DNA of 64,000 nt from CAWAHD01 sp963781785 (GTDB lineage: Bacteria; Planctomycetota; Planctomycetia; Isosphaerales; Isosphaeraceae). A model generated the notes under the pieces. The model was given only the letters and a program-made list of their open reading frames with translations. It was not told where the DNA came from and did no database searches. Where the stretch lies: assembly GCA_963781785.1 (NCBI GenBank), contig CAWAHD010000005.1:2914001-2978000 (forward strand), written 5' to 3'. Both the position numbers and the translations under genes were made by a program. The stretch's first letter is position 1; each line of letters starts with the position of its first letter. Below are positions 9,564 through 18,931 of the stretch, piece by piece.

Positions 9564-11529
9564 TTAATGGCTGTGTTTGCCTGGGTTGGTTCGGACCGTC
9601 GAGAATGTATTCTTGAGATAGTCCAGAAAACGAGGCTTGCTACAAGCGAAAGAGGAACAGGTCGGACGACACGCAATCCTCGTCGCGGCACGGAGAATGA
9701 GGCAGCCCGTCGCGCCGTAGATATCTGAGCTGGATCTTGCGCAGGGGGACGCGGTGGTGCGTTCGCCAGAAAAGGTCGAACTCCGATGGCGTGAAAAACA
9801 ACTCCGTATGCCAGGCCACGTGTCTAGCTCAGGGTGTGCATGAGCCAGGACGTCGCTGGGTTCTCTTCCAGGCGATCCCAGAGCCTGCCCAGGGCGTCGC
9901 GAGGAAGCTCCAGGGCGGGCGAAGACGTATCGCCGAGATCCTTGTAATACCTGGCAACCGTGACCTTCGCGCTCGAGGCCATGGGATTGACGAATCTCGA
10001 CGTTCGTGGCGTGCGGATCTCGGAGGACGCTGAGGATGTCGCTGGCGGATGGGTTTTTCAGCGTCTCACGGCGGACGAAGTAGTTCGATTTCGGCTTGGT
10101 GAGAAGGTACACCCGCAATACCACGACCCGGGATCGCTGATCGTAGACATGCTCACGGAACGCCGCGTCGTCCCTCGCGGCGGAGATGATTCGATCGCTG
10201 TCGGGGTCGTAGAGGACGACCCGGCAAATCGTGTCCGCCACCGTGGAGAAATCGACGGCCGATCCATGAATCGGCACAAAGAACGAAGTCCCCAAGCACA
10301 CATAGGAATAGTTTGGAACGACGTAGAGTTCCTGATCATTCCCGGCCAGGTACTCGAGGACATCGTGCACTGTCGCCCCGCAATCCGCCTTGACGGTGTG
10401 CGGGCCGGAGTGGACGATTCGTCGACAATGGATCGTGGAGACGATTGTCTTCCCCGGGTAACGATGGCCGAAGTGGTTGACGCCATTGTTGTAGCCGACG
10501 ACCCTCACTTGGCCGAAATTGGATCGGTGGCAAAGTGACAGGAGCTCGCGCATTGAACGAGGCTTCAGAGTATGGACATCGTATTGACGCAACCACGGAA
10601 ATCGCCTCGCGCAGAGGGTCAAGACGAGCGCGAGCACCTGGCCGACCAACAGCCACGAAAGAAGCATACTGGCGGCGGTCGTCAGGAATTGTCGAGGAGA
10701 CCTCATCCGATATTGCAAGAGCATGTCGCGCCAGGGTCGATTCGAGCCCAGGAGTGTGTAGGCCCGATATATACCACCCACGGACCGACCACTGGGTTTC
10801 GGGATCGCCGTTGTGTCGGAGTTCTGCCATGGATCACCAGGACCAGCCCCTCGTCTTTCTTCAAGCCGCGCCGCCTCGACTGCGACAAAGACTTCCGTTC
10901 CCTCAATGAAGCAAGACCTCAGGCGTCCTGGAATCAACGGATAAAAGGCAGCAAAGCGCTGCAGATACCTGACTATACTCGAGTGCCTGCTAATCACATG
11001 ACCGGGCCGAAAGACGACGACGCGGGCACACAAGGCGCGTGCCTCGAGAGACGACGTAGCTCTCGACCTCCGCGACTTCGGGATCGTCGAGATGGAGCCG
11101 AAACGTGCTGATGATCCCGACAAATCTGATCTGCCATCGGCGCGCGATTCCGAGGAATTCGTCCAGCTCACGGCGCTCGCGCTCGGTCAGAGATGGGTTG
11201 ATGAACAGAAGAAGGCTGGGCACCCGGCCTTGAACGTTCCAGGTGTCGGGAGTCGAGCGCAAGATCTCGTCCATCGACAGCGAACGAACCGGCGCCTCTA
11301 CGAGCCGTCTGGTTTCCTCATCGGCGACGACGATCGCATTGCCGTGGGAGGACCGGCTCACAAAGGCAGCGTAGTCGGCCGCCAAGGCGTTGCCGAAACT
11401 GGCGATGAGAACAACGTCCGTCCGGCTCCCCCGTCCTGGTCTCTGTACTGCCTGGGCGACGTCTCCCGCCTCATGCTCGCGATGGGAGAGGACTGTCGGC
11501 TGAGGCGAACCTGAGGATGGGCTCTCCAT
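9564..11529 (-). pseudogene. Rossmann-like plus FAD-linked oxidase fusion, frameshifted
   Basis: The N-terminal segment (from ATG 11529) begins DVVLIASFGNALAADYAAF and resembles a Rossmann/epimerase-like domain. After a frame change near 11045 it continues VVVFRPGHVISRHSS. An FAD-binding oxidase domain of the VAO/gulonolactone-oxidase type follows: VVGYNNGVNHFGHRYPGKT, CGATVHDVLEYL and GSAVDFSTVADTI. The C-terminal cap appears in pieces across frame changes near 9985, 9835 and 9645 (KVTVARYYKDLGD, TELFFTPSEFDLFWRTHHR, FSTVRTNPGKHSH). The reaction and substrate are unknown. It overlaps the decarboxylase gene by about 59 bp; an ATG inside the decarboxylase stop (11474) is an alternative start if another indel is present. 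Position within the cluster suggests a joint pathway. Confidence 0.55.
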
Positions 11530-12376
11530 AGTGGACCTTCTCGCTAGGGGAAACGAGCGGCGCCGCCCTTAGGGACGACGACGTGATCAGGACGACCGAT
11601 GAACCTAACTCGAACGTAGCAATCCAATCTCCTCGTTTGAAGGTGTGAGGCGACTTCCAGCTCCAGGATTCAATTCGATTCGAGCGAGGTCGAAATTGCG
11701 GCGCAAACGGTAATGTGATGTTTCCCACACCCCAGCCGGCGACCATGACGACCACGCACGAGCCCATTTCCACCGAGAGACGGAAGATCATGCGTTCATT
11801 CAAGGCGTAGACCGGGTAATCCGCACGCTGGAAGGGTGGATGGACGAGCAACCGAGCGCCCGGAACATGGACGACTTTCTCCAGGCATCCGTCCTGGGGA
11901 CTGAAGACGCGGTGGCAATCAATCGGCGACAGGAACATGATCGCGAACCGGCCGCCTTCGTACGGACCAGTATCCATGTCGGGAAGCAGGGAACAGAGCG
12001 AGTAATCGATCCCTTTCACAGTCAAGAGTCTACCGTGTTCCACGCGGCCGATATCCTGGACTGTGCCGTCGCAGGGGCTGAGAATCTCGGGCGTGTCGGC
12101 AGGGATGAGGCGATACTCCGGTTTCACGCCACGAGTGAACACGGCGTTCAAGGAGCGGTAGGCCTCGAGCGGCTGTTCGGCTTCCTGTTCGTTGAGGCCC
12201 GGTGGATATTTCTTGGCGTAGACGGTCCGGAAGAGCCACAGCCGAAGCCGTTGCGAGGGGATGGGAAGGCGCGACAGCTCGACTGCGACGACCGCGAGCA
12301 ACAACCGCACGACTCCGCCGTGAATGCTGCGGGCTTGGCGAAACTGTTCCAACTTGATTGCCAGGCGCTGTTTCAT
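11471..12376 (-). CDS. psd: phosphatidylserine decarboxylase
   Basis: A 301-residue pyruvoyl enzyme precursor that would convert phosphatidylserine, or a related serine lipid, to the ethanolamine form at the membrane. The catalytic triad is visible: Asp103 in SPCDG, His155 in PIDCHRVFSP, and the self-processing site FELGSS with Gly258-Ser259. SLNAVFTRGVKPEYR near residue 75-89 is also typical. LGSS replaces the commoner LGST but keeps the serine that becomes the pyruvoyl group. The start at 12376 follows the GMC oxidoreductase stop by 25 bases, so the two should be co-transcribed. Intact and normal in length. Being inside an oxidoreductase/aminotransferase cluster, it may act on a special lipid and not in housekeeping. 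Confidence 0.9.
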   Translation of the reverse strand: MKQRLAIKLEQFRQARSIHGGVVRLLLAVVAVELSRLPIPSQRLRLWLFRTVYAKKYPPGLNEQEAEQPLEAYRSLNAVFTRGVKPEYRLIPADTPEILSPCDGTVQDIGRVEHGRLLTVKGIDYSLCSLLPDMDTGPYEGGRFAIMFLSPIDCHRVFSPQDGCLEKVVHVPGARLLVHPPFQRADYPVYALNERMIFRLSVEMGSCVVVMVAGWGVGNITLPFAPQFRPRSNRIESWSWKSPHTFKRGDWIATFELGSSVVLITSSSLRAAPLVSPSEKVHYGEPILRFASADSPLPSRA

Positions 12377-12401
12377 ATCTCTCTTAACGGCTCTCCCCTG
12401 G

Positions 12402-13898
12402 TCAAATCTCCGCCACCACTTTGCTCGCCACGCGCAAGGCGTTTGCCATGATCGTGAGACCGGGCCCGACCCCCAAGGATGTGGGCAGAAAGCTGCCGTC
12501 CACCGCGAAAACGCTGGGATTTGCGTACATACGGCAATCCGAATCGAGGACCGCGTGCGCCGGGTCGCTGCCGAACCGGAGGGTGCCACATTGATGTGCC
12601 ACGTGCTCGTCTGAAGAATACCGGCCGGAAAGGCAGTACACCGCACCGGATCTCTTGAGGATCTTGGCGACATGAGGCGTCAGACGCCGGCGCCGGACCT
12701 TGTCATACTTGCCAAAGCGGTGGGTCAGCTTCGCTTCACCATCGGAGCCCAGTGTTACGCGATTGGCGGGGTCGGGTAGATCTTCGATTATCCCTGCGAG
12801 CGGCAGGATCCGTTGGCGCAGAAACTGCCGCAGGGGAGCGGGCATGAACGGGGCCATCTTGGCCGACATGAGAGGGCCGGGCACAGGAAGGGATTGCACA
12901 ATGCCCATCTTGTGAGGGTAGTCTCGCGTGCCGAAATAAAAGTCGGCGAAGCCGACTTGTTTGACAAATGATGACTCCGTACGGCTCGCCTGAGAATAGA
13001 TGCCGATAACGATTGAGCACAGGTGCATCATGTAGTGTCTGCCGATCAGCGGACTGTCGATTCCGGAGCGCAACAAGAGAAGCGATGATCCAATCGCTCC
13101 CGCGCCAAGTGCATAGCGGCGCGCCCGATAGCTCGAGCGCCGGCCGGAGATACGGTCGCGCACGCGGATCAAGGTTGATCCGCTGCCAGGTTCCGCGACC
13201 AATCGCTCCACTTCGACCTGAGTTTGGATTTTGACGGCGAGGCCTTCAGCGATCGCTCGATCTAGCAGTTGAGCCGCGGAGCTGCGGGCGCCTGTGGGGC
13301 AGATATAGCCCGCGCAAACGCCGCAGCGCAGGCAGCGAGATGAGTCGATCGCCAGCGGCAAACGAAAAGGATGCAAGCCGTGGACTCGATTGGCGGCCAT
13401 GAGCCTTTGATTGAGGGGATGTAGAGGCAGAGGTTCGCCGGGATAGCCGGCGGCCGGTCTTTGCAGAGGGGCAAAATCGTCCTCGCCGCGGCCGGCTACG
13501 CCATAGAGTCGTTCCGCCTCGGTGTAATGCGGCTCAAGGTCCGCGTAGGAAATCGGCCAATCCCAGATCGCGCGCGGAATGCGTTTGCCGTAATACTTTC
13601 CCGGATGAAAATCTTGTTCGCTCGGCCGGACCAGAGCGCCGCCATAAAGACTTGTGCCACCGCCGAGGATGCCTCCCATGTAGAGGCGCTTCAAAGTGCC
13701 GTTGACATCGATCTCACGGTCGTCGTACGGCTTCTTGTCAATGAGCATCGCCTTTTCGTCGTGTGACGGGCCGATCGTTGGATACTTGTTGCCCCGTTCG
13801 AGGACAAGGACGGACTTGCCTGCGCGCGCACAAGCATAAGCAAAGGTGGCCCCTCCGGCACCTCCGCCAGCAACGATCACGTCGCAATCGTACTCCAC
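12402..13898 (-). CDS. GMC-family FAD oxidoreductase
   Basis: A 498-residue flavoprotein. The N-terminal dinucleotide fold reads VIVAGGGAGGATFAYACARAG, with the acidic end of strand 2 in LVLERG. A Cys-rich stretch CLRCGVCAGYICPTGARSS (about residues 188-206) occurs in a subgroup of GMC enzymes and could hold a metal site. The C-terminal GMC domain has HQCGTLRFG and the final VDGSFLPTSLGVGPGLTIMA. These enzymes oxidise alcohols or aldehydes; the substrate is unknown. Start is GTG 13898 with AGGAGG six bases upstream. It is the first gene of a minus-strand run reaching 6801. The gene is intact, in contrast to the two frameshifted genes downstream. Confidence 0.9.
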   Translation of the reverse strand: MEYDCDVIVAGGGAGGATFAYACARAGKSVLVLERGNKYPTIGPSHDEKAMLIDKKPYDDREIDVNGTLKRLYMGGILGGGTSLYGGALVRPSEQDFHPGKYYGKRIPRAIWDWPISYADLEPHYTEAERLYGVAGRGEDDFAPLQRPAAGYPGEPLPLHPLNQRLMAANRVHGLHPFRLPLAIDSSRCLRCGVCAGYICPTGARSSAAQLLDRAIAEGLAVKIQTQVEVERLVAEPGSGSTLIRVRDRISGRRSSYRARRYALGAGAIGSSLLLLRSGIDSPLIGRHYMMHLCSIVIGIYSQASRTESSFVKQVGFADFYFGTRDYPHKMGIVQSLPVPGPLMSAKMAPFMPAPLRQFLRQRILPLAGIIEDLPDPANRVTLGSDGEAKLTHRFGKYDKVRRRRLTPHVAKILKRSGAVYCLSGRYSSDEHVAHQCGTLRFGSDPAHAVLDSDCRMYANPSVFAVDGSFLPTSLGVGPGLTIMANALRVASKVVAEI

Positions 13899-14260
13899 TC
13901 GGGCCTCCTGGCGCCGATTCGCGCAAGGGCGGACTTGTCGGCCGCACCCTCATCCTTTGGCCGAGTATGTTTGCGTTGGGCCACAATCGAATACAAGCAC
14001 CGCGTGGGAATTTCATCAAAATGCCACGACTGCTTTATGCGAATTCACAGAATCTTGTCCAAACTCACATTGTCCGACGCGACCAAGCCTCCAGAGGTGT
14101 GCTCTTGAGCATGCTCAGGCCGCAGGCGAGTCGGGCGCTCGCGGGCCTGAGAAGATTGGCCAGGCACTGGCTTTCACTCCTCCCCACCTCTGGCACGATG
14201 AGTCGTGCGTGCTTGCGCGAATCGATGCACCGGACGGTCCGCCTTGGCTCTTGATCGTTG
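13899..14260 (+). other. intergenic, no gene seen
   Basis: Between the divergent GMC oxidoreductase and an FGE fragment. Short open frames exist but none has a recognisable domain or a convincing ribosome site. The promoter for the minus-strand cluster presumably lies in the first hundred bases, but I cannot point to boxes. Confidence 0.4.
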
Positions 14261-14536
14261 ACCGTCTGGCTAGCGGGGTTGTTCGACGTGCTGGGGAACG
14301 CGTCGGAATGGTGTGCCGCCACCGTGGACATGATCCGCCCCGCGAACCGGCCGCGGCCCACGGAAGATACGCTTGAGCTCCTGACGGTCGGTGACGACTA
14401 ACAGGTCGTCGATGCCCGGGGCGGGTCATTCCTCGATCCATCGGCTGATGTCCGCTCCGCCAATCGGAACCTCCGGCGACCGAATGAGCGGCTGCCCTCT
14501 TTCGGAATGCGACTCGCCCGCACCTGTCCCAGGTAA
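14261..14536 (+). pseudogene. C-terminal fragment of an FGE-sulfatase (SUMF1-type) domain
   Basis: One frame reads LAGLFDVLGNASEWCA, an in-frame TAA at 14399-14401, then ARGGSFLDPSADVRSANRN and GMRLARTCPR before a TAA at 14534. These are the successive signature blocks of the C-terminal part of formylglycine-generating-enzyme-like domains (GN-EWC, RGGSW, RSANR, GFRLAR). The N-terminal two thirds are not recognisable upstream. With an internal stop and no N-terminus, this is a gene remnant. In planctomycetes such domains are often fused to Ser/Thr kinases, as in the broken gene at 18373-23215. Confidence 0.65.
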
Positions 14537-14595
14537 TCCGTCATGATTCGCCGGCCCGGCGGGACGCTCTTCTACTCTCATGCTAACGGACGACG

Positions 14596-15850
14596 ATGAA
14601 AACACCGGACGTTAGTTCAAGCATGATCAAACGCCGCCATATCGTCGGCGCCTCGCTCGGAGGTCTGGGTTTGTTAGCGCTCGACCGCGGCGAGGCGACG
14701 GCAGAAGACCGCGCCCCGGGCGAGGCGCCGATCGCCGCCAAGGACCGGCTTCGGATCACGAAGCTGGAAACCTTGTTCGTCAAGCCGCGGTGGCTGTTCT
14801 TGAAGGTTCACACCAATGCCGGGATTGCCGGGTTGGGAGAGCCGGTCGTCGAGGGGCGGGCGGCGACGGTCGCGACCGCTCTCAAGGAACTCGAGCCGTA
14901 CCTGGTGGGCAAAGACCCCTGCCGGGTGGTTCATCACTGGCAGGCGATCTACCGCCACGCGGTCTATCGAGGCGGCCCCGTTCTCACGAGCGCCTTGAGC
15001 GGCGTCGACATGGCCTTGTGGGACATCAAGGGCAAGGCGCTGGGAGTACCGGTGTACGAGCTCCTGGGCGGCCCGACGCGAGAGCGGATGCGCGTGTACG
15101 TTCATGCGCGCGACGCTCAGGGACTCAAGCGGGGCCTGGCGCAGGGCTTCACCGCCTTCAAGACCCAGCCGGCCCGCCGCCGGCGGCCGCGGTATGTCGA
15201 AACACCCGGGGAGGTCCATTACGCGGCAGAGAAGTTCGCCGAGCTGCGCAAGGTGGCGGGCGACGATGTCGACATCGCCGTCGACTTCCACGGCGCGATC
15301 AGCCCGGCCACCGCCAAGCTCTTGATCAAAGCCCTCGAGCCGTTCCAGCCCATGTTCATCGGGGAACCCTGCCTGCCCCAAAACCACGACATCATGGCCG
15401 AGCTCGCGCGGCACCCACCTGCCAATCGCGACCGGGGAGCGCGTCTTCACCAAGTGGGGGTTTCGCGAGGTCCTGGAGAAGCGGGCAGCGACAATCTTGC
15501 AGCCCGACCTCTGCCACGCCGGCGGAATCACCGAGGTCCGGCTGATCGCGGGGATGGCGGAGGCGTACTACGCGGCCATCGCTCCCCACAACCCACTCGG
15601 GCCCATCTCGCTCGCCGCCGGTATCCAGATCGCTGCTTCCATTCCCAACTTCCTGTGCCAGGAGCAGGAAAGCCTGGGCACCGGCTACTTGAAAAAACCG
15701 TTTGTGGTACGGCAAGGCTATCTCGAGCTTCCCACGGGCCCAGGGCTTGGAATCGAGCTCGATGAAAACGCCATCGCCAACCGGCTCGGCCACGACTTCA
15801 AGAACCCGGAAGCTTATGATGCCGACGACGGTTCGGTCATGGACTGGTGA
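14596..15850 (+). CDS. galactonate-dehydratase-like enolase-superfamily enzyme, frameshifted
   Basis: A mandelate racemase/muconate lactonising family protein, closest in pattern to D-galactonate dehydratase. It begins with a twin-arginine export signal (KRRHIVGASLGGLGLLAL), so it should act outside the cytoplasm. The barrel has VDMALWDIKGKALGVPVYELLGG, the metal-ligand strands DIAVDFHGAISP and FIGEPCLPQ, then HLPIATGERVFTKWGF, QPDLCHAGGITE and the catalytic-His region APHNPLGPISLAA. The frame changes near 15415, where one extra base in a CACCCACCTG stretch breaks the reading. Dropping it gives a protein of about 417 residues, normal for the family. The regular spacing after the break argues for an indel error. 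Exact sugar acid is not known. Confidence 0.75.
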
Positions 15851-16178
15851 AACCCGAGCGGAGCAGTGAGAGTGGCCGTGGGGTGTAGGTCGGTCGAGAA
15901 GACGGATACACGGAGCCGCCGCAATACCGCGCGCTCCCTGATGGCACGTTGCCAGAAGCGCCACCAGACGACCTGCTCAAGATCTCGATCGGGCCGACCG
16001 GAGAGAGGAAGCCGGTCTGGCTCGAACAGGAGGTTCCAAGAACCGGGAGCACGGGGAGGGCCGGAAGAGACACGCTACCAAGAGGCAATGATCCGCCTCG
16101 CACGTCCCTTGCAGGGACCGTCGCGGGATGAGGAGGAATCCACCGTAAAGAACTGAGCGAAATGGGACATCTCCTTGG
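15851..16178 (+). other. intergenic or gene remnant before the IS element
   Basis: A plus-strand frame from about 15890 is protein-like (GYTEPPQYRALPDGTLP, then DDLLKISIGPTG) but has no start codon and no family I recognise. It may be the remains of a gene. The downstream IS4-type element begins at 16190, preceded by its 11-bp target duplication. Confidence 0.35.
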
Positions 16179-16189
16179 GTGACAGACAC
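16179..16189 (+). repeat. IS4-type target-site duplication, left copy
   Basis: GTGACAGACAC, identical to 17717-17727 on the other side of the insertion sequence. Removing the element and one copy restores the pre-insertion sequence. Confidence 0.9.
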
Positions 16190-17716
16190 GAATGGCACGA
16201 GGTTATTCGTAACCGCAATCGTCAAAACAGGATAGACAAAAGTCGTCCTCCTTGGGACAAGGATTGGTGATTGACTGATCCAATTCCTATCCGGCAAGGA
16301 GGCCGACGATGTTCCAGCCTACACGACGGCGAATTTCAGAGAAGATCAAATCAACCCTCGACTCCGACGCTCTTCCGTTTCACGAGATCCTCGACGCCGA
16401 TATGGTCGAGTCGGCTTTGACCTCCGAGGGCGTTCAGTTCAAAGATCGCATCTACACCCCGTTTGTAACCCTTTGCCTGTTCCTCTCTCAGGTGCTCGAC
16501 CAGGATCACTCGTGTCGCGCGGCAGTCATGCGGTTGATCCTCTGGATGGCGCTTAACGGTCGCAAGCCGTGCTCAGCGGAGACCACGAGCTACTGCGAGG
16601 CGCGCCGGCGACTTCCGCTGAAAGTCATCGTTCGCCTGGTCCAAGAGACCGCCGAGAGGATCGAGGCTGGCGCCAGCGACGACTGGCTTTGGAAGGGCCG
16701 TCACGTCTCGTTGGTCGACGGCACCACCGCCTCGATGCCAGACACGCCGGAGAACCAGCGAGCCTTTCCCCAGGCGAACACTCAAGGCATCGGGCTGGGA
16801 TTCCCCATAGTCCGGATGGCGGTAATCATCTCGCTTGCCACCGGCGTTGCGCGCGACATGGCATTGGGGCCGTACAAAGGAAAGGGAACGGGCGAGCCAG
16901 CCCTCTTGCGTGCCCTGCTCGACGGTCTGGCAACCGATGAAATCGTGCTCGGAGACCGCTATTTCGGCTCGTTTTTCATGCTTGAGACCCTGATGCATCG
17001 AGAGGTCGACGGGCTGTTCCGCATGTACCAAGGCCGCAAGTTCGACTTTCGCCGCGGCCGACGACTGGGGGTGGAAGACCACCTCGTCACTTGGGCCAAG
17101 CCGCAGCGTCCCGACTGGATGGACAAGGAAACCTATGCTCAGATTCCTGACGAAATCACGGTACGTGAGCTGCGGTTCAAGGTCGAGCAGCCTGGCTTCC
17201 GCGTCGACAATGTGGTGCTGGTCACGACCATGCTCGACGCCACAATGTATACGAAGGATGAACTGGCGGATCTTTACCTTCAGCGCTGGAATGTCGAATT
17301 GGATCTGCGCTCGATCAAGGACGTGCTCCAAATGGATGTCTTGCGGTGCAAGTCGCCGGAGATGGTCGAGAAGGAGATCTGGATGCATTTACTAGCTTAC
17401 AACTTGATCCGAGGTGTGATGGCCCAGGCGGCCGATGCACACGAAAAGCGGCCGCGGCAGCTGAGCTTCAAAGGCACGCTGCAAACGATCACGGCATTCC
17501 AAGAGGCAATGCGGCGAGCAGCGCCGGCGGATCGGGAATTCTTGCTGCAAGCGATGCTTCGCGCGATCGCACAACAGGAAGTCGGTGATCGATTTGGTCG
17601 GGTGGAACCTCGCGCCAACAAACGCCGTCCCAAGGCGCAGCGATACCTGATGGAACCACGCCCTAATGCGCACAACGCTTGCGCAAGGCGGCATAACGGC
17701 TAACCTCGTGCCATTC
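16190..17716 (+). mobile_element. intact IS4-type insertion sequence
   Basis: A 1527-bp element bounded by perfect 16-bp inverted repeats: GAATGGCACGAGGTTA at 16190-16205 and its complement at 17701-17716. Immediately outside, GTGACAGACAC occurs in direct orientation at 16179-16189 and 17717-17727, an 11-bp target-site duplication. The repeats and duplication are seen directly. An 11-bp duplication fits IS4-type transposition. With perfect ends and an uninterrupted transposase, the insertion looks recent. The transposase stop codon TAA is supplied by the right inverted repeat itself. Confidence 0.93.
16309..17703 (+). CDS. IS4-family DDE transposase
   Basis: A 464-residue transposase. Catalytic Asp residues lie in LVDGTT (D137) and LGDRYFG (D216). 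The YREK signature of the IS4 family is complete: Y323, R326, E330 and K337 within the segment YLQRWNVELDLRSIK. The long beta-strand-rich insertion between the second Asp and the Glu is typical. It fills the insertion sequence, starting 119 bases inside the left end and stopping in the right inverted repeat. No frameshift or truncation is present, so it should be functional. Confidence 0.93.
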   Translation: MFQPTRRRISEKIKSTLDSDALPFHEILDADMVESALTSEGVQFKDRIYTPFVTLCLFLSQVLDQDHSCRAAVMRLILWMALNGRKPCSAETTSYCEARRRLPLKVIVRLVQETAERIEAGASDDWLWKGRHVSLVDGTTASMPDTPENQRAFPQANTQGIGLGFPIVRMAVIISLATGVARDMALGPYKGKGTGEPALLRALLDGLATDEIVLGDRYFGSFFMLETLMHREVDGLFRMYQGRKFDFRRGRRLGVEDHLVTWAKPQRPDWMDKETYAQIPDEITVRELRFKVEQPGFRVDNVVLVTTMLDATMYTKDELADLYLQRWNVELDLRSIKDVLQMDVLRCKSPEMVEKEIWMHLLAYNLIRGVMAQAADAHEKRPRQLSFKGTLQTITAFQEAMRRAAPADREFLLQAMLRAIAQQEVGDRFGRVEPRANKRRPKAQRYLMEPRPNAHNACARRHNG

Positions 17717-17820
17717 GTGACAGACACTGGGGGTTTCAGGTTCTCGGCGTCTGCCAGGATGTCGTGCCGGACTGCCTCTCTCGGTCCCGGATCTGGTATT
17801 ATTCCTTGAAGGAGGTGACC

Positions 17821-18045
17821 ATGATCGAGTTGAACGACGAACAAGCCAGCGTTGTGAAGCAAGGATACCCCATACGCCTGTTTGTCCCAGAGCTCGGTCG
17901 GGACATCGTCGTCGTTCTGGCAGCGCAAGGGGAAAGCACCGAGTCGGTCCTCCAAGAAACGCTCGACGAGATCCGCGAGCAAGCGGCTTTATCTCAACTC
18001 GGCCGACAAGCCGCAGCTTCCTGGATGAAGGAGAATCCATACTGA
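17821..18045 (+). CDS. putative antitoxin of a type II toxin-antitoxin pair
   Basis: A 74-residue acidic protein beginning MIELNDEQASVVKQGYPIR. It has the N-terminal strand pattern seen in small antitoxins and a helical tail (SVLQETLDEIREQAA). The ribosome site AAGGAGGTGA at 17809-17818 is the strongest in the window, and TATTAT at 17797-17802 could be a -10 box. The stop TGA shares its A with the ATG of the next gene, the usual antitoxin-toxin coupling. The family is not certain; the call rests on size, order and the PemK-like start of the downstream protein. Confidence 0.6.
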   Translation: MIELNDEQASVVKQGYPIRLFVPELGRDIVVVLAAQGESTESVLQETLDEIREQAALSQLGRQAAASWMKENPY

Positions 18046-18458
18046 TGAAACCGGGCGAGATCTACTGGGTCGACCTGGCCACCGGTCGTCGGCCCGGGAT
18101 CGTTGTCTCGCGGGAAAGCCTGAACCAGGGAAACCATGTGGTGATGGTCCTGTGTACGACGAGGCGTCTCGCGGTCCGGTTCGGGTCAAAGGCGAAGAGA
18201 ATCTGCCACGGATCGCGACGGCGAGATGCAGGGGTCCGACCGCAGCAACTCGGGGCGCGACGGACGAGCAGCCGGGCGAGGGCAACGGCAAGCTGGGCTC
18301 CTTCCGGCGGACACCACCGCCAGGCCGGCCACGCCTCCGGAGCTGGCGTCATTCTCGTTAGCTCGCTTGAGCTCAACGACTGGATTGGGCACGGTCCACG
18401 CGAAAGCCCACGCCTTTGTTCCGGCCGTCGTTATTGTACCCGCCGCGGTGCCCCATAG
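18045..18458 (+). CDS. PemK/MazF-like toxin, N-terminal part only recognisable
   Basis: The first 40 residues (MKPGEIYWVDLATGRRPGIV, then VSRESLNQGNHVVMVLCTT) match the start of PemK/MazF ribonuclease toxins. After about residue 42 the frame becomes Arg-rich and low-complexity, and I could not find the expected C-terminal half in any of the three plus frames. The toxin is probably truncated or frameshifted, so the stated end is only the end of the open frame. It overlaps the convergent FGE gene end by about 85 bases. If the toxin is dead, the antitoxin alone remains. Confidence 0.5.
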   Translation: MKPGEIYWVDLATGRRPGIVVSRESLNQGNHVVMVLCTTRRLAVRFGSKAKRICHGSRRRDAGVRPQQLGARRTSSRARATASWAPSGGHHRQAGHASGAGVILVSSLELNDWIGHGPRESPRLCSGRRYCTRRGAP

Positions 18459-18931
18459 CGTGCCGGCTCGCCGACCGCATCTCCTCCGGTCCCCAGCCGT
18501 AGCACCCGCCACGAAAAACGCGAGCATGCTCGCCAAGGACTAACGTGGTGGAAGCGGTGGGCTCGTCCGGTCCGCGCGGATCGTCCGTCGGTGGCTGCTT
18601 GTAGTAACCGTCATCTCTCCAGTCCCAACACCACTCAGAGACGTTTCCTTGCATGTCGTACAGACCGAAGGCGTTCGGTTTCTTCTCTCCGACGGCGTGC
18701 ATTTCACTACAGTTGAACGAAATCCACGCATAATCACGCAAGGCCGCCTCGTCGTCGCCAAAAAAATATTGAGTCTTACTCCCCGCGCGGCAGGCGTATT
18801 CCCACTCCGCCTCGGTCGGCAGCCGGAATCCCGGCCCGATCCAGTCCAGAACACGCACGTTGTCACCGTTAGATTCTTTCCCCTGAACTTCTACGCAAGA
18901 TGCGGAGAAGTTTTTGATCAGTAACTCTCGG

